A stretch of DNA of 64,000 bases from Calendula officinalis (taxonomy: Eukaryota > Streptophyta > Magnoliopsida > Asterales > Asteraceae). The stretch's first letter is position 1. Each line of letters starts with the position of its first letter. The notes beneath the pieces are model-generated. The model searched no databases. It saw only the letters and a program-made list of their open reading frames with translations, and was not told where the DNA came from. Shown one piece after another: positions 26,028-38,516 of this stretch. The stretch is from positions 39,765,966-39,829,965 of the forward strand of contig OY970830.1 in assembly GCA_963853835.1 (NCBI GenBank). Reading direction: 5' to 3'. Both the position numbers and the translations under genes were made by a program.

Positions 26028-26576
26028 ACACTTTGATGATTTTCATGATCCAACTCGGTCTTGGAATAAATAAGTATGTCATCAATGAAAACAATCACAA
26101 ACTTATCAAGGAACAGTCGACATACCCTGTTCATTAGATCCATAAATATGGCGGGAGCATTAGTCAAACCTAAAGGGATGACTAGGAATTCATAATGACC
26201 ATATCTTGTTCGAAACGCGGTCTTAGGAATATCGTTTTCATGAACCCGGACTTGGTGGTAACCCGACCTTAAATCAATCTTTGAAAAATACGAGGCCCCT
26301 TGTAACTGATCAAACAAATCATCTATACGCGGTAACGGATACTTATTCTTAACTGTTCGTTTATTTAATTCCCGGTAATCAATGCACATTCTCAACGTGC
26401 CATCTTTCTTTTTAACAAACAAAACCGGTGCACCCCAAGGTGAAGAACTCGACCTGATAAAACCCTTATCTAGTAATTCTTGTATCTGATTCATTATTTC
26501 CCGAATTTCTGACGGTGCCAATCTGTACGGAGCCTTGACTACGGGACTGGCTCCCGGAACCAAATCAATTTTAAAT
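25988..26576 (-). pseudogene. Tekay-like reverse transcriptase fragment, interrupted
   Basis: Minus-strand frame with the RT palm: PYRLAPSEIREI, WGAPVLFVKKKDG, CIDYRELNKRTVKNKYPLPR, DLRSGYHQVRV and the catalytic FIDDILIYSK. It follows an in-frame TAA (about 26577) that cuts it from the protease side. After IYSK the sequence loses the expected link of roughly 20 residues and changes frame near 26010-26030, so RT is severed from RNase H. Confidence 0.9.
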
Positions 26577-26705
26577 TATACCTCCTGAACGGGAGGTAAC
26601 CCAGGCAACTCATCGGGAAAGACCTCCGGGTATTCCGATACCACCCGGAATTCTCTAACAACCTGCTTTTCTTTTCTGACATCAATGGCATAGGCGAGGA
26701 ACGAT

Positions 26706-27821
26706 TCACAACCTTTTGGCAAGAGATTTTCTGGCTTTCATATATGAGATAATAGGGAGAAATGCACTACCCCGATCCTCGCGGGCCACTACGTGTGTCC
26801 CGTCAGGCAATGGAAAGGAAATCAATTTCTTATCACAATTAATTAATGCTTTATTTATACTAAGCCAATCCATTCCAAGGACCACATCAAAACCAGATAT
26901 TGGCATTAACAATAAAAACATATTAAAACACGCCCCTTCAATATTAATATTTGCCCCAGTCACAGATGTTGTGACTGGTACCACATAACCATCAGCTACC
27001 TCCACTTCCAATGGAGTAGTTACCACAGATGTAGGCAATTTCAACTTAGCATGAAAATCCACAGAAATAAGTGAGCGATTAGCTCCAGAATCAAACAACA
27101 CACGAGCATCAATGTTATTTATCGGGAACATACTAGTGATGACATCGTCAGTAGTGGTAGCCTCTTCAACCGTCATTCTGAATGCTCGACCCTCGGGTGT
27201 AGGTCGATTCTTCCTCTCCTGAGGAGATGATGCCACCGACCCCCCAACCGACCCGGATCCTGAACCCGATCTTCTTTCTGATGGACAATCACCGGCCCGA
27301 TGACCCTCTTTATGACAATTCCAACATTCACTTCGAGGGAATGTACACTTACCCAAATCATGACCATACTGACCACATCTAACACAACGCATCGTCTGAT
27401 TTGTACAAGCACCATTGTGAGAAGACCTGCATCTAGCACACCACTGTGCTTTCTGACCCGAACTACCACTCGACTGCTTACGGTTCGAACCCGCATATCT
27501 TTGACTTCCTTGAACTTTCTTACTTTGTTGGGAACTTGATTGTGTGGACTTAAAATTTTGATACCCCGTTCTTTCTTTGTTCACCCAATCGGGGGTATTC
27601 AAATCACCTTCAGCTGCCTTTGCAAACTCAAAGGCTTGGGACAAGTTTGTTTCAAGTCTAGCCACACCTCGGTATTCAGGCCGTAAGGCTTGAATAAAAT
27701 GTTTGATTCTCGAAGGCTCATCAGGTACCCATTGTTGCACAAATCTCAGCTTCTCATTAAACTGCTCAATCAAATCATCTATTGACATCCTCTCCGTCAT
27801 CTGCAAATTTAAGAATTCTGA
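26706..27821 (-). pseudogene. Tekay-like gag C-terminal part and protease
   Basis: Open minus-strand frame of about 370 residues. It contains the end of the retrotransposon gag domain (DEPSRIKHFIQALRPEY), a Ser/Gln-rich linker, Cys-rich knuckles including CVRCGQYGHDLGKC and CWNCHKEGHRAGDC, then an aspartic protease with the active site LFDSGANRSLIS. It ends at a frame change near 26710, where an A/G run (AAAAGG) has one base too many compared with the continuing frame. Translation from gag would stop before it, at the TGA at 27822-27824. Confidence 0.9.
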
Positions 27822-28505
27822 TCAAATTCTATCCATTTCAAACGAATTACAATATCGTTTGCAAACCTGTTCTCTAAACTGATCCCATGTTATACTGTTA
27901 ACTGTTTCTTTTGGTAGGCGTTCAACCAAAGTATCCCACCAATTCATAGCACCACCTGCCAATTTGCGGGTAGCATACATCACCCTAAACTTATCATCAC
28001 ATCCACACGCATCCAAAGTTCTATCCATCTCTCTCAACCAATTCATAGTAACGTTTGGGTCTCTACTACCACTGAACTCGGGAGGCTTACAATCAAGGAA
28101 TTGTTTGAAGGTACATGTTGGTTTCATGAATTGATATGGTTGGTACGGGAATTGGTATTGTGGCATGCCTTGACTGGGATTTACATAAAAGTATTGGGGT
28201 TGAGACATCATGGGTTGTGATTCAGATGAGGTTGACATATAAGGAGCTGTCATGGTAAATGCCGGGGTTGTGGGAAATTGCATTGTCGGGTTGGATAGTG
28301 CAGGGTTGGGCATAGGAGGGAAATTTGGTGTTTGGGTATTTTGGTTTTGGTTCATACCATCAACAATACTTTGGAGATGCTCTAACCGACTCTCCATTCT
28401 CAAAATGTAATCTTCCCTTTCCGCATTTACATCCCTAGATGTACCCGTGACTTCCGGTTCAGGGTCCGTTGGGGTTATCAACTGGTTGGGATCGGTATCG
28501 GCCAT
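27822..28505 (-). pseudogene. Tekay-like gag N-terminal part, ending in a premature TGA
   Basis: From the ATG at 28505 (MADTDPNQLITPTD) the frame runs through a Pro/Met/Gln-rich region into the retrotransposon gag domain (FSGSRDPNVTMNWLREMDRT, GGAMNWWDTLVERLPKE). It stops at TGA 27822-27824, in the same frame as the rest of gag downstream. A single C-to-T change in an arginine CGA codon would explain this stop. About 227 residues remain. Confidence 0.9.
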
Positions 28506-28688
28506 TATCTGTAACAAACAAAACATCTCACGAACTGTTAGTTCAAACCGTTAGTACCTACCATACTAACTCCTATCAAACCATAGTCCATATTCACTTA
28601 ACTAATCCCTCAACTAAAGGAAGTTTGACCAACTCGAGCCAAGATTTGGGAATGGTACACCTAAATGTGCAACCATCGCCAAACCGAG

Positions 28689-28700
28689 GCTCTGATACCA
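28689..28700 (-). other. Primer-binding site of the Tekay-like element
   Basis: TGGTATCAGAGC on the minus strand, three bases inside the 5' LTR end; complementary to initiator tRNA-Met. Confidence 0.93.
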
Positions 28701-28703
28701 AGT

Positions 28704-31064
28704 TGTAACACCTAAATCTATAGCCATTTTTTTTAAATGCATACGGAAGCGATTTAAGAAACCATAAATCCTAAATTATTACACATCATAAAAACTTTAC
28801 ATATTAACTAAATATATAAAACATTTAAAGGTGTTACTAAAACAGGCTCGACCCGGTATACAAAATCAGAGTACGGTCAGACTTCCAAAACCCGACTCTA
28901 GTCAAGCTAAATCCACAACCTGAAAAGAGTCAACAAATGAGGGATTAGCACAAAGCTAAGTGAATAGAAATAACAATCAATTTGCATAACCACAACAAAT
29001 TAGAGACAAGAGAAATCAATCTGGAAACCCGTCCAAACTTCCACAAGCAATTGGACGTTATGAGAGTATCGGCGGACTTGCAAAGTACCTAGAACTGTTG
29101 TTGGCCGAACAACAGTTTACCGATGGCTACTTTACTATTGGCACGGTAGTCCCCCCTGACGGAACACATCCGTAGGAGTCCGAGCACCCCATCCAATAGT
29201 AACGAAGCCTAGCCAAAACCCACTCATAGCTAACCTCTAGAAAACATGTGCACATACTACCATTAACAATCCCACAATTAATGGTACCACCGGAAAATTT
29301 ATGAAAAACCAAGATAAATGAAATTTTTCCAAAACCAGCCAAGATAGCGCCGCTATCCGAGATAGCGCCGCTATCTTCAAGGAGATAGCGTCGCTATCCA
29401 CCAAAAGATAGCGTCCTCTATTTCAATACCAAACGCTATTTCGGGCCGCTGTTCCAATTTTCCAAAAAACGAAGCAGAGATAGCGCCGCTATCTCCCCCA
29501 GACCAGCCAAAATGCTGCATTTTTCTCCTACAACTCTACCATACCAAAACCTTTGTACATCACACAAGAAGAAGGTTAAATCCACTCACCTTTGCTTCCT
29601 TTTAGTACCGAGCTCAGTAATCTTATATCACTGAGGCTCCTTCCCTTTTCCTGTACAAAATGAATACCGAATTAGTCACCCGAAATCATCAATTGTGTAA
29701 CAAGTAATATAAGCTTCAGACCACATCTTACAACCACAACTTACAACCAATTACTTGCATTTTACACATAATCAATACTAAAGTCTAACACTTCATCAAA
29801 TCAATTCATTATGCCAATTGGCCAAATTGCACCTTAGGCCCAAACGGGTCAAAACAAGAATAATGAGTCGGGAATCTACACAACACCTTCCAATGAGTTA
29901 GACTACATGATCAACATCAATATTACATATCAAACAAGTTACTTGCATCCAAATGCAAGTTTTACCAACTTCGACCTTATTTAGGTCAAATGCACCAATT
30001 GTCAATCAAACGGGTCAAGGCCCTAAACCAACATGATTATACTTCCCAATTAGACAACTAGCATATAAATGACATGAAATTGACAATTAAAGTTTACAAG
30101 CTATACAAAACCAAAGTCAACTTCCAGGTTTGACCAAAGTCAACAATTCATGAATTAAGCTATGTTTATGACTAAATTTCTATCTAGCCAAACACTACTA
30201 CTAAATTATCAATTCATCAACAAGATAACTAGCAATTTCTACATTATCAATTATCATTCTAACATGCATAATCCACCTAACAAAACTTCAAGAACATTAA
30301 AATTCACAATTCAACAAATTGGGGAAGAACTCCATCTTCTTCCCAAGAACACCATTGATGGAGCCTCATGAAAGCTTCACTAAATGAACCACAACTAAGA
30401 ATTCAACACATATAACTTGCAAGAACTCACTTAGACACCAAATCATCTAACAATTCCAGATTACAAGCAAGATTCATCAAGAATTTCATAAAAACCCACT
30501 TAACTCAAGAACCTTAATTCAACAAAACTCAAGAACATGAACCCTAGCTTAGGAAAGGAGAAAACTTACTTAGTCTAGCTTCAAGATTCCGAAAATCACA
30601 AGAAGGAGGCAAGAACTTCAAGGTTTGATCTTCAATTTGGAAGAAAGCTCAAGAAAAGTGTATGTGTGTGTGTGTGTCGACTGGGAAAGAAAAGAGGGGA
30701 AGAAAGCCAAACTTGACACTTGCCCACAACATAACACGTACACCCCCTTCCCCACACAGGTATTTTTTTTTATTAAAACACAGTACAGGATATTAGGTTC
30801 ACAGATAATTAATTTTGACCTAACTAACTCCAATTTTAATAATGAAGATATTTTTAGAACCCCGGTTCAGAAATGAACCCAAATATGTAAAAATCATTTT
30901 AACATTTAAATATCTCAGTTTCACTAATTTTTAACCCCATGGTTAAAAATACAATTAATTCAATTAAATCAAATAAAATCATATAAAATAATAAAATTAA
31001 TAACAATAAGATATTATTTACCAAAAGTAATAAAATATTATAGGCCGGATCTCGGGATGTTACA
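28704..31064 (-). repeat. 5' LTR of the Tekay-like element
   Basis: 2361 bp, TGTAACACC...GTTACA, followed by the target duplication CAAAC. It holds a ~19-bp insert near 30077 not in the partner and one palindrome unit fewer. Confidence 0.95.
29342..29494. repeat. Palindrome array GATAGCGCCGCTATC in the second LTR
   Basis: Four clear units plus a decayed one (GATAGCGTCCTCTAT); one unit has GATAGCGTCGCTATC. Compared with 22117-22291 a block of about 20 bp holding one palindrome is missing, so unit number changes. Confidence 0.85.
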
Positions 31065-31069
31065 CAAAC

Positions 31070-33907
31070 AAATTAATATCAAACACACATGGAAAGTTTT
31101 AAATGCCTCCAGAATAAAAAAACGTAATTAATGGCTATTTTAAATTATAAATAATATAAAATATGAATTACCAAATTACACTAAACTATATGCGCAATAT
31201 ATAGGTTTATTCAACAATTATAATTTGGATTAATGCCATCAAATCGGAATTTTATTTATAGAAACGTATAAATCCTTTACTTATCAAGAAATTCAATTTT
31301 AAATTAAACGTCATCATCTTAGAAACAAACTACAATTTCCGGTTTATGTGGGCAGAATTCAAAATTCATTAACTAACATTCCGAAAATAAGGAATGTTTA
31401 CAACTACAAAAATACGATAATACTAAAAATTAAATCAATAACCTGCACTCCTATTTAAGCCGAGCTTTTCATCACTTGTATACATTCAAAAAAGTATCTT
31501 TGTCATATCTTTAAAATTCATTCACTTACAGCCAGGTAAATATCAAACTTAAACACCTCAGCATTGTTACACTAATTTTGAAAATTATATACAATCGTAT
31601 GTGTATGCATTATGTTTTATGATAATTCCCTATTAAAAACATTCCTTCTGCACAAGCATGTCAATTTCTATTTTACACATGTTAACTTATGTATTTATGT
31701 TGTTGTTACTGTTTTCAGCATTGTTTAATTATTGCAGCAGCCTATGTATTTATGTTGTTGTTACTGTTTTCAACATTGTTTAATTATTGCAGCAGCCTCA
31801 AACAGATAAACCAAATCTGCAATAACCTCATTATAGTTAGCATTGTTTTATAATTGTGTGAGTTCTCAATTGTAATTTGAGATTAGTTTTCTTTATTATT
31901 TTTAAATTTTAGTCTTTTACAGCATTAGATTTGTTTTACTATTTTCATCATTTAATCTTTCACAGTATTTTTTGTGTTAATTTAAATATAATTTAGCAGC
32001 ACATTTATAAGATTGAACAAAAAACTTATGTAATAAAATATTTTTATAATTGTGCTGACTTTAATGTTTGACTTTTAATATCAAATAGTGAATAATTGAG
32101 TGATATTAAAATTACGATTGGCTATTATATGTAGACAAATTTACAAAAGTCAAACAATACTTTTATTAAGATCACTTTCAAAATTATGTTTGATCTCTAA
32201 TGTCAAACATTAAACTTTTAATGTTTCGCTTTTATATATGTTCACAAGTCTTGGTGTTAATTTTGTTCACGGGTTAATTCTCAACACTAATAATCAGTAT
32301 AATCAGTTACTGATTAAAGTTAAAATTTTATAATATTTGATTAATAGTTAACCTATATACTACTAATCAAATAGTATAAAATCACATTTTATTAAATTTT
32401 TGGGTCAATTGTAAGTGATTATATATGATTGTAATATTTCTCTAATATTACAATGTCTATTCAATTTATTAGTTTTGATATTTTTAATTGGAGATTAGGG
32501 TCTAATATCATTTTATTATAGGAATACAACAATTATAGTTGAATAATCAATTACTTTGGATAATCACTTCAGGAAGAACAAGTTTTCAACAAACTATTTC
32601 ATATACTTCAAATTGATTCAAAACATTTGAATTTTAAAGACAAATTTTATAATGTTTGGGTTTTATATGTTGAAAATGATATTTGGTTTTAACCAGCTGG
32701 ACTTTTAACTAATGAATTCGGGTTATTGGAATTTTGTTTATTCTTTAGTTTCTTAAATTGTTATTATGTTCCAGCTTAAAACAAAAATTTTACAGTCATT
32801 TATTTTTTAAATTAGGGATATTTGAATTAGTTTACTTTAACGTATAGTCAAAACAGTGTTTTTACATTTATAGTCAAAATCAAATTGACTGTAATAAATC
32901 TGGTTATCACTTATCACAATGTGAATACTGTTTTTTTATACATTTAAAGTAGGGTTTTTTGAATTAGGTTACTTTAATGTAGTCAACACAGTATTTTTGA
33001 CATTTATAGTTAAAAATTAAATTCCCTATAATGGACAAATAGCGATTGATTTTGACATATTCGGATATTCCTAACCATCTACACTAACCCTAGGTTATGT
33101 TCACTGTTTTTAAAAAAGAAATCAAGGCTTTTAAAGACTAATATTAACCTTAATCCGAACCTTTAACCCTAACACTAATTTTGGCTATAACTGTGACTTT
33201 TTTTTAAAAAAATTTCTAGATACATGAAATTTCTATATGTTAACAGTTGTAATCAACATTCATACCCTTATTCTACAATCGATGCTTTGAGGATCTCAAA
33301 TAAACACACACACAAAAAAAAAAGATTCAAGTGTTCCAAAGTGAAAACACTCTCAATTGAACAACGAACATACACATTAACAATTAGTCAATAGACACAT
33401 TCAGTGATTTCGTGAGCTATGTACATTGAATTTTACAATTTAATTCGAGTTTAGTATAGAAATTTATACCTATATATAGTGAGCAGAGACAGCAGACGAC
33501 TGGAGAAGATATGCTACTCGAGATTTGTAAAAAAAAAACAAAGATCCACGAGTGGAAGACAACCGGAGACGATTTGTGGAAGAATACCGGTGACGACTGG
33601 AGACGATTTGGAGACTTGGAGATTTGGAGAAGACTACCAGTGACGTGATTCAACCGATTGACTGATGAAGACTGAAGAGTTCGGTGAAGAGAGTTCCGTG
33701 AAGAGTTAGGCTAGGGTTTGGAAGAAAAGTGTAAACTAAAGGGTCAAAAAAATTAAAGACTAAAGAGTTAAATGTGAAATGTTTAAATAAAAGAATAAAA
33801 AAAATTGGACCTTAACAAAATGAAGATTTAAAACATAATTGATTCATTTAAGTTAAATTTGAGTTTTTGCTACAAAAAATAATAAGAGTTAAAGACAATC
33901 ATTATTA
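31070..33907 (+). other. Helitron interior, AT-rich, no gene recognised
   Basis: No reading frame resembles a known protein. The first part (31108-31210, AACGTAATTAATGGCTATTTTAAAT onwards) is a diverged direct repeat of 21384-21478, just left of the nested retrotransposon. TATTTAA at 31452-31458 followed by a CTTTTC-rich leader looks like a core promoter with nothing coding behind it. A 50-bp piece (CCTATGTATTTATGTTGTTGTTACTG) is tandemly duplicated at about 31690-31800. A GAGACGATTTG(T/G)(G)GGA-type repeat occurs at 33560-33640. Confidence 0.4.
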
Positions 33908-33997
33908 TTTTTTTGAACAATAAAAAATGAGGCAACGGGTCGAGCTTTGGCAGTGCCATCACTCTCCCGAGGACCTCCACGAATTTTTTTTATTAAG
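33908..33997 (-). mobile_element. LINE 3'-end fragment
   Basis: On the minus strand it ends in CATTTTTTATTGTTC then A7, preceded by GGAGAGTGATGGCACTGCC. The same arrangement (GGGGGGTGATGGCAATGCCGA... then a poly(A)) closes the LINE remnant at 49561-49982 on the plus strand, so both are 3' tails of one non-LTR family. Confidence 0.55.
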
Positions 33998-34454
33998 AAA
34001 CGAGAGCTAGAAGCTAAAAATATGTATAACAAATAAAACGAGAGCTAGAAGCTAAAAATATTTGATCTATGTTTGAGACGGTCAATTTTTTCAATCGGTC
34101 AATTATATGTAGCGTTATCTAAAGTTAAAAGTAAACAATGAATTAAAATATTAATAGAAGCTAAAAATATGTATAACAAATAAAACGTCAAACGTTGTAT
34201 TCAATAAAGTGTTTAGAAATTTAACTCGACATATTTTATATTAAACACTAATTTGATGTTTTATTTTCTTTTATATGTTAGTATTATTATATTTGCATAT
34301 TTATCATGTTAAAACTTTTCTTTTATATGGTGTTATTATATATTTTCATTCATTATTAAAATTTACTATGTCTTCTTATCTTACATGTAATTATAACACA
34401 ATTAACAAGTCATTTTTTATCTCTAAAATAATTATTTTCAATAAATTTACGACA

Positions 34455-34484
34455 ACACGTGATTTTTCACGGGTCATAACCTAG
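34455..34484 (+). other. Helitron 3' terminal hairpin and CTAG
   Basis: ACACGTGA and TCACGGGT can pair (one mismatch) around a T-rich loop; ten bases later comes CTAG, then T. This is the usual Helitron 3' terminus. Confidence 0.6.
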
Positions 34485-35157
34485 TAAATTTTATAATGGA
34501 AAAAAAAATTAAGGGACACCATTGAAAAAAAAATTTAATTTTTTAAAATATTAACTTGTGATTTTGTAATAGAAAGTCATAGTGATCTATTTTAACAAGT
34601 TAACCAATCATAGGAAAAGAGAAGTTAAAAATGAGGGACTCAATCATAGGAAAAGAGAAGTTAAAGGGTTAAATCTTCAAATAGAAAATAACCTTCATTA
34701 ACACATAATTAAGTTATTTTTATATGAAAGAAAATGTTACTTGACGAAGATTAGTTAGTTTTGAGTTTGTGAAGGGCACGTGATCTTCTTTCTTCGCAAG
34801 GGCAAAAATGACATCACTCAATGAAGATAAACTTTTGTTAATAGCCTGAAACTAAATAAATAAAATAAAAATTATAAATATATAATACTCCAGTGGCCCA
34901 GCTTCTTGAAAGTGTTTCACTTCCAGCCAAATCTATCAGATTTAACACCCATTGAACTTGTTGTTCGGTACTCTATAAACAAAACAAAATTAAACTATCA
35001 CATTTTCAGTTAATTTTATAACTAACATGCTTTTAGCAGCTTAATGTACCTTATTTACTCCATAAATCCTCAATGTGAAAACAAAATGGCTTCTAGTAAA
35101 TTAGAATGGTAAACACAATCAAACAGCTGGATGCTAGCAAATTGTTTATAATATATA
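34485..35157. other. AT-rich spacer, nothing recognised
   Basis: No gene or element ends found. A 28-bp piece (CAATCATAGGAAAAGAGAAG) is directly repeated at about 34607 and 34641. Confidence 0.4.
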
Positions 35158-35472
35158 CTTTATTCGTTTCAAAATAAGTGACACACTTTTCATTTTGGGT
35201 ATTTTAAAATAAGTGACACACTTTGACACTTTCTTTATTTGGTAAAAATAGTAGGACACATACCCACTTACTATCCACTTTAATAAAGTAAAATTACCCT
35301 TATACTCCATCTTACTTTCACTTTTAAAACTCATTAATATCATTTTATTCAAGAAAAGTGAGACTCATCATCTACTAACTATGTACTTTAATCTATTTTA
35401 ACCTCTACTTTAATCTTTTACCTCAAAAAGCATGTAAGCCAATTTGTGTCACTTATTTTGATACGGAGGAAG
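35158..35472. mobile_element. Stowaway-type MITE 4
   Basis: Right end CACTTATTTTGATACGGAGGAAG and left end CTTTATTCGTTTCAAAATAAG, flanked by TA. Same subfamily as 11291-11602 (shared AAATAAGTGACACACTTTTCA pattern), about 24 kb away. Confidence 0.85.
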
Positions 35473-36271
35473 TATAAATAAATCTCCAGAATTTGAAGTG
35501 ATGACTTAATATCGATGAACATGTAAAATATCGATGAACATTACAAAAATAAAAAAGGGAAAACATATTAACCTAAAAACACATTTATTTTCAAACTAAT
35601 GAACAAACGCATAATTTCTTTATAGAGAAATGTTCAAGGTAGTCCAAGAATTTTAGCTAGTCCTAAGGGAAAATTAATAGCCATTAGATCAAGAAAAAGT
35701 CAAAGGTCAAGATCAAAATTCAAACCATACAAGCACATGCGCTTCAATACATCAATACCCCACCCACCTCCGGTGGCCGGAGACGGCGGCCGGCGGCGGA
35801 CGGCGGCGATGGGCGGACGGCGGAGGCGGCCGGCTGCGTGGCCACCGACGGTGGTGACCGGTGGTGGTGTTCGTGACCGAAAGCACATGTGTTTGAAACA
35901 CATGTGTTTTGAAAATAAAGGAGTCTATATGTACAGCCAAGCACATGTGTTTCAAGTAATGAGCACATGTGTTCCATAACATCAAGCACATGTGCTTCGT
36001 GATTCAAAGACAAATGACTTGCTTGTAAGTTACATGTGTTCAGGAACAAAAACACATGTGCTTGGCATTATGAAGCACATGTGCTTCATAATGATATGTT
36101 CGTCACTTGTTTTGATTTTCTTTCAGTGAAGCACATGTGTTTTATAACGTCAAGCACATGTGCTTCGTGATTCAAACACAAATGACTTGCTTGTAAGTTA
36201 CATGTGTTCAGGAACAAAAACACATGTGCTTGGCTTTATGAAGCATATGTGCTTCATAATGATATGTTCGT

Positions 36272-38269
36272 TGTAACGACCCGAAATTTTTAATAAAATA
36301 AAATATGGGAAAAATATGATAAATAAGGATAATTCATTTCAGAACCGTAGGAATTGGTTTCGGGTCATTTGGACACCGTATGAGAAAGTTATGGGCGAAA
36401 CCGGGTTGAGATAAAGATGAAAAAGTGCAGCCTGGACTACCTGAGGAGTTCGCGACGCGAACTTCGGTTAGCGATCGTGAACTCGTGGCAGGGAATTTGG
36501 TGATCGGACGTGAAGAGTTCCCGACCAGTTACCGATCGCGAAGTGGACTCGAGGCGTGAACTTCGCGACGCGAAATTGTGTTCGCGATCGCGAACTATGG
36601 ACGAGCAGAATAAAATCGGGTTTGAGCTAGGGTTTGCTCATTTTTCACCCAAGTTGTGGTGCAGCCGATTTTAGAGAGAGAAGGGGCGATTTTGGTGATT
36701 CCTTGCTCAAATCTTCATCCATCTTGAAGGATCTAAACATCAAAGGTAAGATTTCTTGATTGTTGATGTTATCTAGCTAGTTATGAACTTTGTATGGGTA
36801 GAAATGGTGGTTTGGGGAACCATCCATGTCATCTTTGGGGAAGATGACTAATTATGGGTGTAGAACACTCATTGTAAGCTTGTAATCGATGTGTACAAGT
36901 TGGATTTGGGTTTATTGATGGAAATCTTGAACTAGGGTTTGAGATTTCACCAAGTTGGATGAACTTGGTGGTTAAGAATGTTGTTATGGGTTTATTGGTA
37001 GCTAGTTATGGATAATAACTAGATTTTATGATGATATGGATGATAGGTCAAGAAGGCCTAAAGATTGGTGACATTTCACAAGTTGGAAAGCAAGGATTCG
37101 TGCTATTAGACACGATTTGGAGTTAGCTTGGCTAAGGTGAGTACATGAGACTTTTAAAACTGGGTACATAGCAAATGTTTCTTTTAAAATATATATGATG
37201 TTTTGTGAGTCTTTATTAATAAATAATTTTTATTAAAGAATGATTGAAAAGATGAGAAAGCGATAAATAGTAGACATCTAAGTATGTCTAAAGTGATTGA
37301 TGATTTTGAAAGAGATCATGTTAATGAAAAGTAATTAATAACTAATTATTGATATGACGTAAAAGAGTGTACTGTTATAATATGTGATTACTAATAACGA
37401 GATTAGTTGATTCGATTACGTGAATGCTAGTTAAGATTAGCATGTGGATAGATTGTATGATGGCCTTATGGCATTGATGATAGATGTGACATATAGTCAC
37501 ATGTAATAGTTATGACGGGTAGATTGAAATAGGGCAGGTACATGATAGATTTGGAGGCATTCTGGATTATCATGGTATCTTGAATAAAACTGATGAGTCG
37601 GAGGCATTCCAATCACCCAACAAGATGTTGGATCTTACTGAACTGGAGGCATTCTGGTTAGTAAGATAAAGATAGGTCACTTTGGCTGAACACTGTGACA
37701 ATGGAGGTTCTACTGAATCGGAGGCATTCTGGTTAGTAGGACAAATATTGGGGTCTCGTTGGTTTGGAGGCTTTCCGGACAACTTGACGGGTCGAATAAG
37801 CTATGAATAAATGTGATAGAATCACCGAAGAGGTGTTTGATGTATATGAATGAGATAGGGTTACCACGGAGGTAACTTAAGTATATAGATATATATATAT
37901 ATATTTATATATCTAATAAATATGAGTATTAATAAATGTGATTATTTATATATATTAATGTCGGGTCTAAAACCCATGTATTTCACGAGACAATTTTGTC
38001 TTACGTACTATGTTTGTTTGTGATGCTATGTACTCAGGTTCAGGAGCTAAGGATTAGGTGCGGTTGCTAGTAGAGTCGCACGGATTTAGTAGAGATAGCA
38101 GGTGGATTTACGTTTGGCTTTGGTTATGATATATTTTGTAACACCAACTAATGAATTTTATTTATACCAAGGTTTTTGTAAATCCATATTTTGGGACAAT
38201 ACTCTAAATGTTTTGAATTTAAAAAGGGATTTTACGGAAATATTTTGTGTTAAAATAAGAGGTGTTACA
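36272..38269 (+). repeat. 5' LTR of the gag-only element
   Basis: 1998 bp, same length as the partner. Differences seen: A/G near 36575, G/C near 36617 and G/T near 38102. It contains an array of GCGA palindromes near its start and repeated GGAGGCATTC(T/C)GG words at 37553-37775. Confidence 0.95.
36449..36598. repeat. GCGA palindrome cluster in the LTR
   Basis: Repeated GTTCGCGACGCGAAC, TAGCGATCGTGAAC, ACCGATCGCGAAG and GTTCGCGATCGCGAAC units, each a short perfect or near-perfect palindrome in an otherwise AT-rich LTR. The same cluster recurs in the other LTR at about 42212-42361. Confidence 0.75.
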
Positions 38270-38272
38270 ACT

Positions 38273-38284
38273 TGGTATCAGAGC
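38273..38284 (+). other. Primer-binding site of the gag-only element
   Basis: TGGTATCAGAGC three bases after the 5' LTR; initiator tRNA-Met complement. Confidence 0.93.
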
Positions 38285-38516
38285 TATAGCTTAAGCGAAT
38301 TAGGTTGGATTGACCACCCTAGGCTTAAGTTGTAGAAGTAGAATGATATATTTCCGTTAGATAACTAGGTTGACCTTGAAAGCTATATGGCTAAGTTGTC
38401 TTAGGGTCGAACCCTAGGAAGAATTGCCTTATGTGATCATTTTCGAGCTTGAGAGTCGTAATGGACTATTGAATGAATGATGGATTAAGGTATAGTTGTT
38501 ATCTTATTATAGCAAA

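Larger units (their letters stand above)
21480..31064 (-). mobile_element. Ty3/gypsy chromovirus (Tekay-like), full length but coding-defective
   Basis: Two 2361-bp LTRs (TGTAACACC...GGGATGTTACA), a perfect 5-bp target duplication CAAAC at 21475-21479 and 31065-31069, a tRNA-iMet PBS at 28689-28700 and a PPT at 23841-23854. In minus-strand order the internal part encodes gag with CCHC knuckles, protease, reverse transcriptase, RNase H, integrase and a C-terminal chromodomain-like segment, the order of Ty3/gypsy chromoviruses. The long LTRs and degenerate chromodomain fit the Tekay lineage. The single gag-pol frame is broken by two in-frame stops and two frame changes, one with a small deletion in RT. 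The LTRs differ at scattered sites plus two compensating ~20-bp indels, so the insertion is fairly recent. Confidence 0.93.
21265..34484 (+). mobile_element. Probable Helitron, hosting a nested Ty3/gypsy element
   Basis: Starts TCTATTTATATAATAAAAC directly after an A at 21264 and ends with a short hairpin (ACACGTGA, T-rich loop, TCACGGGT), ten bases of spacer and CTAG at 34481-34484, followed by T: the A/T target, TC start and hairpin-CTAG end of plant Helitrons. With the nested retrotransposon (21480-31064 plus one TSD) removed it is about 3.6 kb. No Rep or helicase reading frame is visible, so it is non-autonomous. The pairing of these two ends is inference; they could belong to different copies. 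Confidence 0.55.

Noticed and set aside
33417..33653. Minus-strand frame of 78 residues
   Set aside because: Ser-rich translation of a short GAGACGATTTGG-type repeat; no family recognised.
35700..36055. Pro/Arg-rich proteins in the GC-rich block
   Set aside because: Overlapping open frames on both strands of a CCGCCGGCC repeat inside the TIR element.
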